Assembly (NCBI GenBank): GCA_964017065.1
Contig: OZ024786.1
Coordinates: 10,235,047 to 10,299,046 of the forward strand
From: Haliclona indistincta
Lineage: Eukaryota; Porifera; Demospongiae; Haplosclerida; Chalinidae
DNA: 64,000 nucleotides
Direction: 5' to 3'
Shown: positions 10,601 to 22,592 of the stretch, one piece after another
How positions within the stretch are numbered: the first letter of the stretch is position 1
How the letters are laid out: each line of letters opens with the position of its first letter
The notes under the pieces: model-generated
Databases searched by the model: none
What the model saw: only the letters and a program-made list of their open reading frames with translations
What the model was told of the DNA's origin: nothing
Translations under genes and position numbers: made by a program

Positions 10601-13600
10601 TAGGAAGTTGTCTGTATCACAGATGGGTGTTTGTTGACATAATCAGTTCTAGTAGAGAGCACTTATCTTCCTTGAACTACTGGGGTCGTGTACTGTTTAC
10701 CTGTTGTTAGAGTATCAAGCCTGAATCCAGTTGAGTCATCTCGATTGATATTTACCATGTCAGTGCCATCTGTGTACTGAAGCTTATTTAGTCCTTTATA
10801 GAATGCCCCGCTCCAGTGCTCATCTGGGTTGAATTTAAGATTAAATCCCTTACGGGCTCTTTTGCTCGTTACCATGGCCACCGATTGATACCTCTTTGAA
10901 GACAGCCGCCTTTTGTTCCTGGGAACACACAGCTGAATGACAGTTCTACATGAAAAAGAATGATGGTATTCTTTCTCAAGATGGAGACGAATTTTTTCAT
11001 AATTACCTTTTTCTTTCAATTTTATGTTGCCATCGAACGTAAGTACCCCAGTGCGACGCCAGGCATCGGCTCCTACCTGGTGTGATTCTACAAAAGCTTC
11101 AATTTTTTGTCCAATGTCAGGACACCCTTTCAAAATTTTACTAACTCTTTTGCTTTCTTTTCTTTTTAAAAATTTTTTCTCAGCTATGGCCTTCTCTTGT
11201 CCCCTTTTCCACCTTCGTTGAATTGATTTTCGTCTTTTAAAAATCAGTGGCCTACCTGATGCACTAAGAGGATCGGATACATTTAGATAAGCCTCTGGGT
11301 CATCTGACTCTGAGACAATCTCTCCATTCAAACTTCTGGCAACGCGGCCTTGATCGTAGCTGTTACTTATAGAACTAGAGTTCTAATGAACACATACCCG
11401 TGCGCTGAGCTAGGAGCTAAACACGACTACTCCAGCATTACTGCAACACGCACGTTACAGCTAGCCCATAGACAGCTCCAGAAAAATAGATGATAGCATA
11501 CATGCACTAAAAGTTGATTAGCACATCACAGAAGGCCTCAAGAAAGACTGATCATCATACCGTAGCTATAGGAGCTCTGACGTACGGTACATGTGAGACT
11601 GAGTGAGGACATCGACATGGATAGGAGGTTGGGTGACACACCCACAATACCGCAAAGTGCTCTTACAAGCACACGTAGCTTTAGAAAGCCATGGATCAGC
11701 CGCTCGAGCAAGGCTTGCCAGCACAGAAAAGGTCTTCGTAGGACTATAAATTCAGTGAAGAAGCTGCAGAGAGTGTTTTCGTGGAGAGTTTCAAGCGCTA
11801 AGACGCAAACAGGCGTGTTTTTTGTCCACACACACACATACAGACGCACACAAACGCATAACCCTCGCGCATACTGCGCACAGGTAATAAGCCTCATAAG
11901 ACTGATGCAGGAGATCAACGTGTAAGTCAAGATAGCCGTGGGTGATAATGGCATTAAACAAAGCAGCAGATAAGGTGCAAGATACCTCTTTGTGCAACAG
12001 GTTATCAACAAACTCAAACCAGTTATATTCAGCTTTTTGAAGTATAGTCCTGGAATGTCATGAACTTCGAGTATCTCACTAATGTTGACATCATCTAGCT
12101 GTGACAGTTCAACCTCTTCATCTGATTCACAAGAGCTACACATAGAGGTGTTCTCAACATCTAAGCCAAAAGATTTCAACAAAGATGCATCTTCAACATT
12201 CGCAATGTCAGAAATGGCTTCTCGAATAGACTGAACTTCTGCCAAAGCGGCTTCAACTTCTATAGCATTTTGCCGTACATTTTAAAATCCATACTTGTGA
12301 CGAGCTTGAGTAGGAGTCATTCCTGAAGAAATAGCATATCTCAAGCACTTTCGTTCTTTGTTGGATCCAGCAAAGCTGAGTAGCATCTTTACTACCGACT
12401 TTTTAAGAGAATCGGAATCTTTACAGCAGTGAGTTGAGAGCAATCCATTTATAATTGCACCTAATTTGTTATAATCAGTTTTTCCATCAAGATGGAAAAA
12501 GATTTTCCTTTTAAGAGGTCACCAATTCTTATGCATGCCAGAGGCATTTGAAGAAATTTCCCTTTTGCATGATCAGCAGTGTATTTAACAGTAGGAGACA
12601 CTAACCTGAATGCATCTGATAGGATACAATAGCCTTGTTCAAGTATGATACTAGCAACCTCGAGCATTCCAGAACACTTGGTGCAGGGATTTTGATGAGT
12701 ATCACTACAGTATGCTTTTCGAGCAGTTAAATATTCAAACAGAGATAGATCAGACCAAGAAGAAAGAAAAACACAGTCACCAACAGAACAAATATTGCGT
12801 GCTAAACCACTTTGTTTCACATAAGAGTTCACAAGTTCTAGCAATGGCCTCCCCAGATTAACTGCCTGAGGAGGCTGTTCTAAAAATGGTCTGTTTCCTC
12901 ATCAGTAGTCTATGTGACCATGCGAGGTTGCCTAAGCAAGCGAGGACAACTAGGAGTGTATCGAGTATTGGTTGTAAAAACATTACTTTCATCAGACGAG
13001 AGAATGACTGTGTCCGGATCACTTTCACCGTCACTATCAGACATTAGAGAGATGTCATGCGAGGAATTGCTGGAGCTCGTATTTGACACTGGTGATGAAG
13101 AAACATGACGGTGATCAGTGCTAGATGACGACGATGGAGAAAAATCTAATGTTGATTGTGCAGAATCTTTTCTGGCTACTTTTCTACCATGGTACCACTT
13201 AGATTTCTTCTGTCTCCTGGTTAAGTTAGTTAGTTCAATATTAAGTTTCCTTCTTTCAGATTTTAACTCCGACATTTGCTCAGATATTAGATCACAATCC
13301 TTGTACATGTAGTTGTGCATTACACTGGCATTCTCTCGACGTTTTTCCTTGTAACTCAGCTGCTCTGTAATATCTCCAACTCGTTCCTGTAACTCAGTAA
13401 TTCTTGAAAGACGAATATCTTGATTAATTATTTTCTGTTTGGGAATACATGTAGCTAAATCAGGAACAGGATTTAATTCGCGCGAACGAGATTTTCCTTT
13501 CTTATAGGCATACCCTTCATCATCTAAAATCTTTCGACATTCCTCAAGTAGATACGCTCGATCACGGAGCAAATCAGGATTACGTACACAGAGCTGTGCA

Positions 13601-16600
13601 CTAGCATGATTAATCTGTTCCTCATACTTGCATAATGGCCTTGTCGAATTATTTCCATATATCTTTGACTCTTTTCTGATGTAATCTTTATTGATAGGGG
13701 CAGTCGGAGGTGGTTCCTGTAGAATCAGTTGAGCAATAAATAGAGTACCAATTGAGTTGCAGGTATATATTACCAAGTAATACTTCTGAGTGTAAACACT
13801 TCAAATACAGCTTCCCACAGGAATGCAAACATGGGCATGCAAAAAAATAACAGCATACCTGAGAAACAACTAGAGCACCACTACTAGCTCCTTGCAAATG
13901 CATCTGTCGACTTCCCTGTACAGAAAAGCACATAATAATAATGCAACAATCGTATAATCTATGCGGTTGTACATGTACCTCTTTCACAACCACACCAAGA
14001 TTAGTAGAGGTACTCAATGTCAATCACACCAACATCAATTGAGGTACTCAATGGGAGAGCAGTTTCAGCCTATAATTATAGTTTATATACAACTTTAAAC
14101 AATGTCAATGTATTTTGGAGTGTATTTGTACCTCTTTTGATTTTAGCACCACATTTACTACATAATTTTCAGCAATTTCCTCCTCCGAACCAACATCTAT
14201 GAACACTCCTCTCCACTCTGCACTCTTCATTTGAATATAAAAATCACATCTGGGAGGCAAGATGTCAGCAAACATTTGTTTTATTCCGTTTTTTATTAGT
14301 GCAGTATCCTTCAGCTCAGTGGAAGGGTGAATGCATACAACACGATGGTTCTCACCCACACTAACGAGTATTTGCTTGGTAGCCATAGGCCGAGCCATAG
14401 GCACAGACGAGTACAACAGTCTAGTAGGTAGCACAGACGAGTACGAAAGTAGTAGGTATAGGCACAGACGAGTACGACACGAATTGTTTTCTAGCGCTAG
14501 AAGAACTGAGGGACAGTAGAATGAGCAGAATAGCTGATATACGACTCGTACACACTTTTCGCTTGAAGGAGAACCTCGAGGAGAACACTGACAATGACAG
14601 TAGACTGAGCCTGACACGTGGGGCGCGCGTTTGTTCGCGAATCAAATACCCCAACGCCGGGGACCAGATCGTTGTCAAAACTGAGGTAAATGCCCCACCA
14701 TTGCCCCAAGTAGTCCCAGGAGGGAGGGTGGGGGTACATATTGATAAGTGCATTATGGGCTCCTGCTTTCGCCTATTCTAGTGCATTTATTGTATTGCGA
14801 GGTTCATACTACCGGCCTTGAATGGATACCAGTACTGGCACCTCACGGTAAACAGAAGATTTGTGCGTGTAACGGTGGATTACAGATCTGTATACTCAAA
14901 TTCTCGAAGAGGCAAAGGTTCTACGACTTGATTTGGGTACCAATACAAAGCCATTAGTCGTCTGTGTGTACTGAACCAGTTAGTATACATTGCCAAGAAG
15001 TATACTCTATCCGCTATAGACTCCGCAAACTCAGGATTTTGTATACACAAATTCTCTGGATCAAGGCGGTTTGAAAGCTCTACACCAGCGGTATATACTC
15101 TACGATGTGTACTGGGCTGGATATCCACGCAACTAGACCGTGTAAAAAGGCAAAGGTTTTGGTAGATTCTTGTCTGTGCTATCAGAGATTCTCAGTTTAT
15201 TTAAAACACGGAGAGCTCAATACACAGAACACGGAAAATGTAGTCATCATGTGACATCAAGGGCAATGTGCATTGACCACCCAATTAAGTGTGGCTTCCT
15301 ATCCTGTACTGTACTGGAGTGGCTATGATTAGCCACTCATGCAAGGCTTAACGGCACTGAAAACGTCTTCACAGGACTATAAAGTGTGGAGATTTCGAGC
15401 AGTAAGATGCAAACAGGTGTTTTTTTAATGACACATAATAATACATAGACAGACTCAAATGCATAACCCTCCCACATACTGCGCACAGGTAACAAATGGC
15501 TATAACAGACAATACCATTACACATTGAATCAACACCATCCTCTAAACGTTTGCCTCTCAGTACTTGCAGGATATTAGTTTTTTGCATTGCATCTTGATA
15601 GTAGGTACATAGCTAAAACCAAGCTTCAATTTGGAATTAAATTCACAAAAATGCAAGTACTAAAAAAGAGTGATTCGATAAGTATAACGTACACACTCAC
15701 TCGTCTGATAGTGGGAATATCTGATGGTAGGTTAGCAAGAGTATCTCTACAGATAGTGAGAAGTGATAAACAGAAACAACATCATTGATAGCTCACTTGT
15801 CAGGAAATAGTTGATTGGTCAGTGTAACTGATGTTTTTCCTTCACCAAGAGTAAACCCTGTTCTTGAGAGAACTGCTACACAGTGTTCAACTGATGTGTA
15901 TTTTTCATTATTGAGTGCTCCATAGAAGTGTGCTCTTTTGTAGATTGGTAAATGCCTGACCTTCCCATTGATACTGTACCAACAATGAATGCCAGTTACC
16001 ATGGTGACATGGACTACTCACACAATACTCATGACATGTGTGTTGATTGATGATGACGATGGATCAGTAAAAAGTTTCCCACTCCTCTCTCTGACAAGAA
16101 AGGTTTCATCTGGTTTATAAGTCAAGATATACTCAGCCTCCTCTTCTGTGATCTGCCATATTGAGCTGGAGGGCTCACTCTGGGTATGTTGACAACCATT
16201 ATGTACTATACCATCATCAGTAACACCATCACTCACAGCACTGGAGTGTGTCATACTCTTCATCACATCCTCAGCTGCTGTGGGTAGGAAACACACATGA
16301 CCTATGTGTACAGTATGACTGCAACACAGACACACACAATGTATATTACCATACCTTGAGAATCAGGTCCACTCAACAAGTCTGTGAGAGAAACTAGTAT
16401 TAGATTAATTATTCATTAATGTCTACTTTCACCTTTCAACTCAAGTGCAATGGTTAATTGAAGAACAAGATTTCCCGCTATTGAATTCTGACAATTAAAC
16501 CAAAATTCGACACATGCATGTGACAAAGTCTTAGCAATACCATATCCTCACCTTAGTCAGATCACTGGTGTCCACTACTATAGTGTCTCCTACCCTAAGG

Positions 16601-19600
16601 TAGGTGACACTGCTCTCCACCAGCAGCTCCCTGTTCTTTTGTGCTAGCCTCACTAGTTCGGTCATTAGATACTGTGGAGCACAGCAGATTACCCGTACAC
16701 TCCCTCCTCTAACTACCATGATGTGTACATAGACACACTGATCATCGAAGGCTTGTTGGAGAAGCTCTAGTATATCGGACAGTGTCTTATCATTAGGGTT
16801 CCACCTCAATTTGAAAGTAATCGTTGTAGAAGGTGTTAACTCTATTGATTTGGTTGAGAAAATTTGTTTCATGTAAATGTGGTTTGCCAATTTATACTGA
16901 CAGAATTCATCTACGAATTCATAATACTTTTCAATTTTTTCGATGGCAGCAGAGACACGAAATAAATCAGCAACTCCTTTGAGATATGAGCAAGATGTGA
17001 GAGATGAGTGTCTATGAATGATATTAATGATGTCTGAGATAGTGCGAGCATTATCAAGTGAATCATTGATCTCCGAAAATTTAGACACATATTCTTTGAG
17101 ACGCTTCATGTTGACTGATTCCTTCTCCAATATCTCGGTAACTTCAACAAAGAGTTGAGCAAATTTAGTCTGTATATCTTCGAAATCTCTTCGGTACTTT
17201 CCGGGGACAATGACTGGAGCAGTTATAGCTGTATAAAAACAGTGCATGATGACAAAAATGAAGTGAGCATCTTTATAGCGGTGCTAGGAGCATATCAAGT
17301 GGGTGAGGTAGCATGCAACTCAGCATTTTCAATAAAAACAGTGAAATTAAAACATGGCTGCAGTCTGACAAAGAATAATTCTACTAATGACGAAAGATGT
17401 GAAGTATTATTAAGAGATTTCCTGTCATCAGGCATTGTCTATACCGTTTGTCTGGGAAGTTCTTCTATTGATTCGATGTTAAGAATTATTGCTACTGCTT
17501 AATATTAATTTTACATTTACTGAACACCTTATGTTTCCAATGATAGTAATAGGAACCTGCTTTTTGCTGTCTATACCGCTGCCAGGGAATGTTACTTACA
17601 TCGAAAACTATCCTGCACATGTGCTGTGATCTGAAAGGTGACTAGCTGTGAGTTATAAGACTAATTGCAAGGCATGGTCAATACATTGTCTCCTTATTTG
17701 ATATGTCTATATACGTTATTTGGAGGGACACTGTGGAGGGACATCAGGATTCATCGTTTACAAATCCTTCGACAATTACATCTCAATGAGCTCCTGGCGG
17801 TGCCCAAATGCAAGCACACCAATGATGGCTACAACTACAACAGAAGAACCAGTCACCATACCCCACTTATTGGAGATGGTTAAAATACGAAACCACAGAA
17901 AATGTCTTAATGATCCAGTGGAGAAATACAGTGCTTTTAATCTAGAGGAGCCACTTTTTATTCCAAGAGTTGTGTGTGTAGTTAGTCCACACAACTTTCT
18001 ACATAGCCCTTTCTATTGCATTAATGCAGATTGCAACTATGAGGATGAGAAAATGCAAGACACACGATGCTCTACAGCTCTCTCCCATTGAAGCTAATAC
18101 AATAGCGCCATCATGGTTTGTGACCTCACTATAATTTGTACAACGTCACGACGAACCACACCTACAACACAGCAGCCACAGTCTAGCGCCACAACGAGGC
18201 TTAGCGGTTATTATTCCTCGAGCTTAGCTAATATCTATGCTGTAGAAGCACGCTTAAGAACGGGCAAAGCGCAAAACACAGCTTTTGATCGGCGCCATTC
18301 TTGCCGCTCGACAGTGAGCGGCGCAGCGCACGCAGAAACACGTAATCGATAAACGCTCATATTGGATGAATATCATTATAAAACGGCAGAGAATCGAAGT
18401 CACAGCTAAACTTGGTGTTCTCGCTGACCGCGTTTGCGCATGGATGAACATATCGCGCTAGTTTAAAAACTAGTGAAAACTACAAGTATCTGGCTATCCA
18501 GAGATCAAGCGGTTTTTCTTAACTCGCAAAGATGTCCAGATTTCAGCCTTAACACTTTTATCACCAAAAATCGCCAATTTCTGGTACATTTAGGGCTCAT
18601 AATTCACTACGCTTGCAAGTTAAGCTCTCTAACTTGCTGAGATTAAAACTGAATAGTCATTCAAGCAGACTGCAAAGGGAATTTTCTTAACTCAGCTCCA
18701 TACTATTTTCCTGGCCTTAACACATTTTTTCATAATTGCAAGCCAATGCCTGGTACACAAGCAGCAACAACTTTACTGTCAACTAGCATAATCAGTCCAG
18801 ATTTTCTACACACACTACAGAATGATGTGTGAACACTCATAGCAAATTTCAGTCCAATAGCAACTATAGTTACTTTTTCTGAACACAAAACATACTTGTT
18901 AACCACAAAACACAAAAGTGGCTCCTCTAGATTAAAAGCACTGCACAATGGAATGAAACAGAACAAGGGTTAAAACTTAAACACAGAATGAGTGCAAGAA
19001 ACAGCTCATAATATAAAGACTAATCATGTCTTAGTTGCTTGTGTGTATGTTTCAGGAACATACTGCTTGAAAATCCCCCCAATAGATAGATGGAAACACA
19101 TACATATACTCTTGTATGACTCTGGTACTATGCCCATAAAGGCTAATACAATTCGGATACAAATGCAATTCATTTACCTGGAGATGCAGTAGTTGTAGTG
19201 TATGAACTAGTGGTAGAGCAGTCTTGCTGACCTGTGTAATAACAATGAACGCTATTGATAATAATATGAGCATTGCTACTATAAGTTTCATTTATCATCC
19301 CTACATGTGATTGCCGAGCGGCAATGAAAATAGTAGTCTGGGCACCAGAGCAGGGTCGAAGATCCAGATGTTCGAACAATTCGTTCGGGTATCCAACCTT
19401 CAAATGATGCCTTAAGTCTTCGAATGTTTGGTTACGGCCATTTGCCACGTCCATATACACGTGGTCAACACGCGATGGCGAGTTGATCAGGTGAAAGTTT
19501 TGAATCGAGCAACACGAGTTCTGTTCAGTCCACATCAAGCAGTACGACATCAGGTTCAGGTGTGTGGAAATACTTTGAGAAGAAGAAAGAACTGAGAAAA

Positions 19601-21535
19601 GCTATATCTGCACCAGATGTACTGCAGAGGAACTACGAATCTAAGGGAACACTTGGAGACAAGCCATTCAGCTTTGTATGACCCAAAGCGTTTGCAAAAA
19701 CGCTCGTAAACGTAGTTTATATGCAACAACAATTACATGGGTACAAAAAAACAACAGTAAAATGTATTAAAATCAGTGGGTGTGGTCGTTTGAAGTATTT
19801 GAACAGAATTGCATTTTACGCCATTGACACAGCACTGATGCACAAATCGCGATTGCATTGCAACACACACTCCAGGTTTGTGCTTGAAAAAATTTAGACG
19901 AAAAGCAGCCATAACTTTCCTCCATAGCTGCAGACTTCGCAGTATGAAAGGATCCATGGGTAACAGCTTACATACAAGGAATACGGGAGCAGAGATATAC
20001 AGGTAAAAAAAATAATAATAAACGTTTGAAGTTAAGGTCAACTTGCTCATTTACAACTCCTTTATCCTTAAACATGTTATCTGATTTCTGCATACAATAT
20101 TTTTAATGGGTTGATATTGTGCACAGTTGAAAATGATCGACAAGGAATGATGAACAACGTACCATGAGTAATAGCAGTAGAGCTAGTAGCTGATACTGAA
20201 GTGTCAGTTGTTGCTATAGTAGATGTTAGATGTGTAGCTGATGCAGTAGAACAATCTTGTACATCTAAAGGATTAGTCTAATAATATCAACTGTGCATGA
20301 TTATAATTGTATCACTAGTACATGCACATAACAAACATGTGTCAAATACATGCACCAATGGTGTAATCTAGCCGCTGTGTTAATGCTGCTGTTCATGCTG
20401 ATAAAGCTGAAAGTAGTAGTCTGAATGTGAATTTTGAAAAAAGAATGTATCAAAACGTAAAGACTGATTCGTGCCTGTATAATTTATTACTCTTCTTAAA
20501 ATGGTTTATCCTCTATTGTCGATGCAGTTCAAGAAGTAGTTAACCACTGTATCATGTCTTATGTCTGACTAAAGGGTTCGGTAACATGTTACTGTACGTA
20601 ACTACACAATACCATGCATGACGATGAGCTGTAGGTAAAGTATATAAAGGAATTTACTCAAGTCCTGACTGTCCCTACACCGTCGCTATACAGTACAAGT
20701 TGAACCTACAAGTTTTACGGCAGTCATCAGTAAATAGGTTCAGAGCAGCCATCAGGTTAGTTTTTAACAAATCAAATCATACAATGTATCGAAGCAGTCA
20801 TTTCATTCATACAGCTAAAACGAAGCACCTGATTTAGAACCAATTCAAGGGTTTCGTGGGTTTCTAACTAAGTTTGGGTTTATAGGCTCCCAGTAGTTTA
20901 CTGGGAACCAAGCTTAGCCCACTGGATTTAGGGTTCCAAACCAGATGAATGAAGTGAATTCTACCACCATTAGAACCTGGACAGTCACAGCCTCATCAGA
21001 CAAACCCTCTAAAGCATATTATGTGCTAGCCGGCTAACTACTGTAACCAGTCACACATTGTAAACACAAGTGCATTGTTGTGGTGCTATCAATCATGCAA
21101 GTGCTTCATTAGATTATACATGTTCAGTTGTGTTGTAGTACCTGAGCGAGCTAGAGGGCAACCAACTGCTGTAGCTAGCTCCTGAGCTACAGCAGGCTCG
21201 TCACACATCACGACAGCATCAATCAACATGACCCACTGGTTGCCGGTAGTGCTGCTGCCTCGAACCCATCTCCGGATCAGCTCTTGCAGCTTGTCGACTG
21301 ACGTCCTGCAATCAGCATCGATGATTGGGACAGTGGTTGCCATCTTCAAACCACCGGCAAGAGACCGCCATTTGTCCGCGGGGAAACGAGCTTTGTGCAG
21401 CTCGAAAACTACTGAGTCGACGTCAAAACCTAAAGTTAAACACAAAGATCAAAGACATAGATCTAGTTATTAACAAATATGATAGTGGTTTACGAGCTCT
21501 TTACCTTGTACCGTGGAGAGAGAAGCTTGAGACAT
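5309..21535 (-). CDS. alpha2: Death / unknown module / tandem SH2 protein, intact
   Basis: Twelve exons (21505-21535, 21142-21429, 20163-20264, 19178-19231, 16552-17228, 16433-16487, 16355-16381, 16022-16277, 15797-15973, 15701-15746, 6053-6243, 5309-5510) sum to 2106 nt, an open frame of 701 aa with consistent phases. Residues about 12-102 form a Death domain (FDVDSVVFELHKARF, WRSLAGGL, LIRRWV). Two Ser/Thr linker exons follow (DVQDCS, GQQDCS). Residues about 159-384 are the unrecognised module, ending near VTYLRVGDTIVVDTSD. Two SH2 domains follow. SH2a has W-x-I-T-x-E-E-A-E and FLVRERSG; SH2b has WLCRQLSKEES and FLVRATD. Each SH2 is split by an intron. The intron between the SH2 domains (6244-15700) holds nested transposons. 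Predicted role: cytoplasmic adaptor linking phosphotyrosine to death-fold assemblies (inferred from families). Alpha1 is the closest copy. Confidence 0.75.
5532..5601. repeat. (AC)n microsatellite
   Basis: About 35 AC units lie just upstream of the last alpha2 SH2 exon. The other paralogues have only a few units at this place (for example near 24541 and 41818), so the expansion is specific to this copy. Confidence 0.95.
5675..5785. repeat. GC-cored hairpin insertion in alpha2 intron
   Basis: Outer arms AGTAGTTATATACC and complement, middle arms GGTGTTTAAGCG and TGCTTAAACACC, and an inner core AAAGCCCGCGGGCGTAGCCC are nested around one centre. It is absent from this intron in other paralogues. 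The core resembles those at about 720, 44890 and 52410. Confidence 0.6.
6330..6556. repeat. Array-intron repeat, left half, split by insertion
   Basis: The sequence from TTCTAATGAACACATACCCG to AAAGCCATGGATTAG matches the left half of repeats at 25315, 42915, 46738 and 49255. The right half resumes at about 15325, so about 8.8 kb of mobile DNA interrupts this copy. ATTAG is present on both sides of the break. Confidence 0.7.
6570..6962. repeat. Long inverted repeat
   Basis: Arms 6570-6719 and 6810-6962 are near-perfect complements with a loop of about 90 bp. Arm landmarks are GATGTAGGGTTGTGAAATC and CTTGCTAACAGACCAT. Confidence 0.85.
7524..7612. repeat. (GAAA)n tract
   Basis: More than 20 GAAA units. 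Lys/Glu-rich open frames across it on both strands are artefacts of the repeat. Confidence 0.95.
7855..8559. other. Unassigned mobile-like DNA left of the 6.2-kb transposon
   Basis: No gene is seen. The block starts GGGATAAGAAACT, which resembles the terminal repeat of the MITE at 36149. GGAGCCCATAAGAGGAAGG at about 8010-8033 is the reverse complement of the joined target site of the 6.2-kb transposon (8547-8559 plus 14753-14765), so that transposon inserted into one arm of an older inverted repeat. Confidence 0.4.
9214..9730. repeat. Repeat shared with 29066-30265
   Basis: The hairpin-like TGCCTCGGTGGGCGGAGCCATGAGGCA and following 400 bp match 29071-29440. The segment with GCATGCAATTC and GAGGCATCTGCACC near 9670-9700 matches 30222-30255. 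The two shared pieces are about 1 kb apart at 29 kb but nearly joined here, so one copy is deleted or the other expanded. Confidence 0.6.
9627..14386 (-). pseudogene. Multi-exon gene of the 6.2-kb transposon, decayed
   Basis: Exons chain in phase: 14132-14386 (starts MATKQILVSVGENH), 13859-13915, 12919-13716 (coiled-coil-like, Ser-rich tail), 12606-12865 (Cys-rich: CSDTHQNPCTKCSG) and 12507 downward (HLDGKTDYNKLGAIINGLLS). Coding continues at about 11369-9627 with DAWRRTGVLTFDG, YTDGTDMVNINRDDS and a Cys-rich end (CSSCKGFCSGHYL). In-frame stops lie at 12282-12284, 10663-10665 and 10366-10368. Frameshifts lie near 12035 and 9830. A 0.5-kb repeat interrupts it at 11377-11890. I do not recognise a transposase catalytic domain. 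The text resembles multi-copy uncharacterised proteins of sponges and cnidarians from memory of the family style only. It lies wholly inside the TIRs, so it is probably the transposition gene. Confidence 0.6.
11377..11890. mobile_element. Array-intron repeat inserted in transposon gene
   Basis: The sequence from AACTAGAGTTCTAATGAACA to GCGCACAGGTAA matches the repeat found in the SH2a-SH2b introns. Here it sits inside the coding region of the 6.2-kb transposon, so it is mobile and not only a duplicated intron. Inverted motifs ACCCGTGCGC and GCGCACRGGT lie near its ends. Confidence 0.65.
14753..15324. other. Unassigned DNA right of the 6.2-kb transposon
   Basis: A minus-strand open frame at 14880-15128 (NPEFAESIADRVYFLAMYTN, STHRRLMALYWYPNQ) looks protein-like in composition, but I do not recognise it and it has no clear start or splice context. 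It may be a fragment of an older element. The palindrome AGTGGCTATGATTAGCCACT lies at about 15313-15332. Confidence 0.3.
15325..15500. repeat. Array-intron repeat, right half
   Basis: From GATTAGCCACTC and GCAAGGCTTAACGG to TACTGCGCACAGGTAAC, this continues the repeat broken at 6556. It marks the right limit of the nested insertions in the alpha2 intron. Confidence 0.65.
17490..18945. other. Insertion in alpha2 intron, no gene recognised
   Basis: Sequence flanking this block (about 17380 and 18946 onward) aligns with 139-330 of beta3, where the block is absent. It contains short inverted motifs (TCTAGAGGAGCCACTTTT near 17940 and its complement near 18914). Open frames here are short and not convincing. 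Confidence 0.4.
19240..19685. other. Unrecognised coding-like fragment in alpha2 intron
   Basis: On the plus strand 19495-19680 reads a Ser/Thr-rich stretch, then GVWKYFEKKKELRKAI and stop at 19679-19681. The VWKYFEKK string recalls the start of BED-type zinc fingers in hAT transposases, but the Cys/His ligands are not visible. The minus strand has an open frame with HVYMDVANGRNQTFEDLRHH at about 19400-19460. Either could be a transposon fragment. Confidence 0.25.
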
Positions 21536-22488
21536 GGCTTGGTCACCGTTGGTCACAGTAATCAAGTCACTTAGATAGATCTAATCTCTTAATAACTAAC
21601 CAGCCCATAAAAGTACATCCTGGCCTTTACACTGCGGTGCAACATCCGGCACATATCAGTGAACCTATTGTTCTCAACTCGGATCTCTTCAGTGATCTTC
21701 CTGCCCTCGTTCAGTATATCTAGCGATGAGCTATAGGTCTGTATTCTCCATCAATAATGTAAGTGAGCTGTTTTTAAGTTGCAAGCACAGAACTATTAAT
21801 TGTACTGAGCTCATCAACTACTAACTATCCACTATATATTATTGTGAGTGGGTCCAATGAAGTGTAATGATAAAACGCCGATAGCAATATTCTTCTCCTG
21901 CAACCCCAATCTGCATCCCCTCATCTGCATGGTACACTCTGTCCTTCATCATTCTTTCTTTCTCGGCACTGCTACCTCGAGTGGATCGATTCCCATGAGC
22001 AGAGTTGTCTCTTTTCCTCCTCTTTCTCAATCACAAGGATCACTTGGTTGTGCAGAGATTACAAGTGACTAGTGATACTCACTTCATTCATGTGTTGATA
22101 TCTTGATACCCTCTCATTACATGCATAAGGAACCTCCTCCTCAGTCCTGACACAACAGATTATTTAAAGTGATCAACTCATATCATCTCATAACAGCTGC
22201 TTGTTTGATAATGATACACAGTAACTAGTAAATGCAGATTTTGTTTTGTTAGAGCCTCTTCTGGTCTTGAGAATACCAGCTGGCTCAGTATAGGAAAAAC
22301 ATTGCATGAGACAAGATTTGTATAAACTCTTTCTATGCTTGAAATGTGTCACAATAGTTTGATTTGCTACAATGTAGTTACCAGTTTCACTCACTGTACA
22401 TTGTGCATGTATGTTTTATGATATAATGTGATTATCTTGTTCCTTGTAGAGCTAGTTCATGACATAATGATGTGACTATCAAGAAGGA

Positions 22489-22592
22489 TTGACGTACAGT
22501 TTAACTGAAATTGATGAAACTTCACCATGTGACTATAGCTACCATGGCACTCAAGGTGTGGTGTTCATCTGCTTACCTGGTGATAGACAGGT
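22489..22592 (+). other. Possible plus-strand exon upstream of alpha2
   Basis: An open frame reads SLTEIDETSPCDYSYHGTQG and VVFICLPGDRQ and ends at a GTGAGT donor. It is conserved at 58391-58492 with only a few changes. I do not recognise the product and no joined exon is certain. The longer open frame past the donor is probably intron. Confidence 0.35.

Larger units (their letters stand above)
8560..14752. mobile_element. 6.2-kb TIR transposon, unclassified, TTA target site
   Basis: Both ends read TGCACTTATCAAT inward and continue as related terminal repeats of about 58 bp (GTACCCC.ACCC, CTCCTGGGACTA, GGGGCAATGGTGGGG). A TTA duplication flanks the element (8557-8559 and 14753-14755). A 3-bp TTA duplication is typical of PIF/Harbinger, but the encoded protein has no Harbinger motif that I can see, so the class stays open. 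It carries a decayed multi-exon minus-strand gene (9627-14386). The stretch 8620-9200 is noncoding, with short tandem GGTCTAACCATAGTGG units near 9067-9120. Confidence 0.7.
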
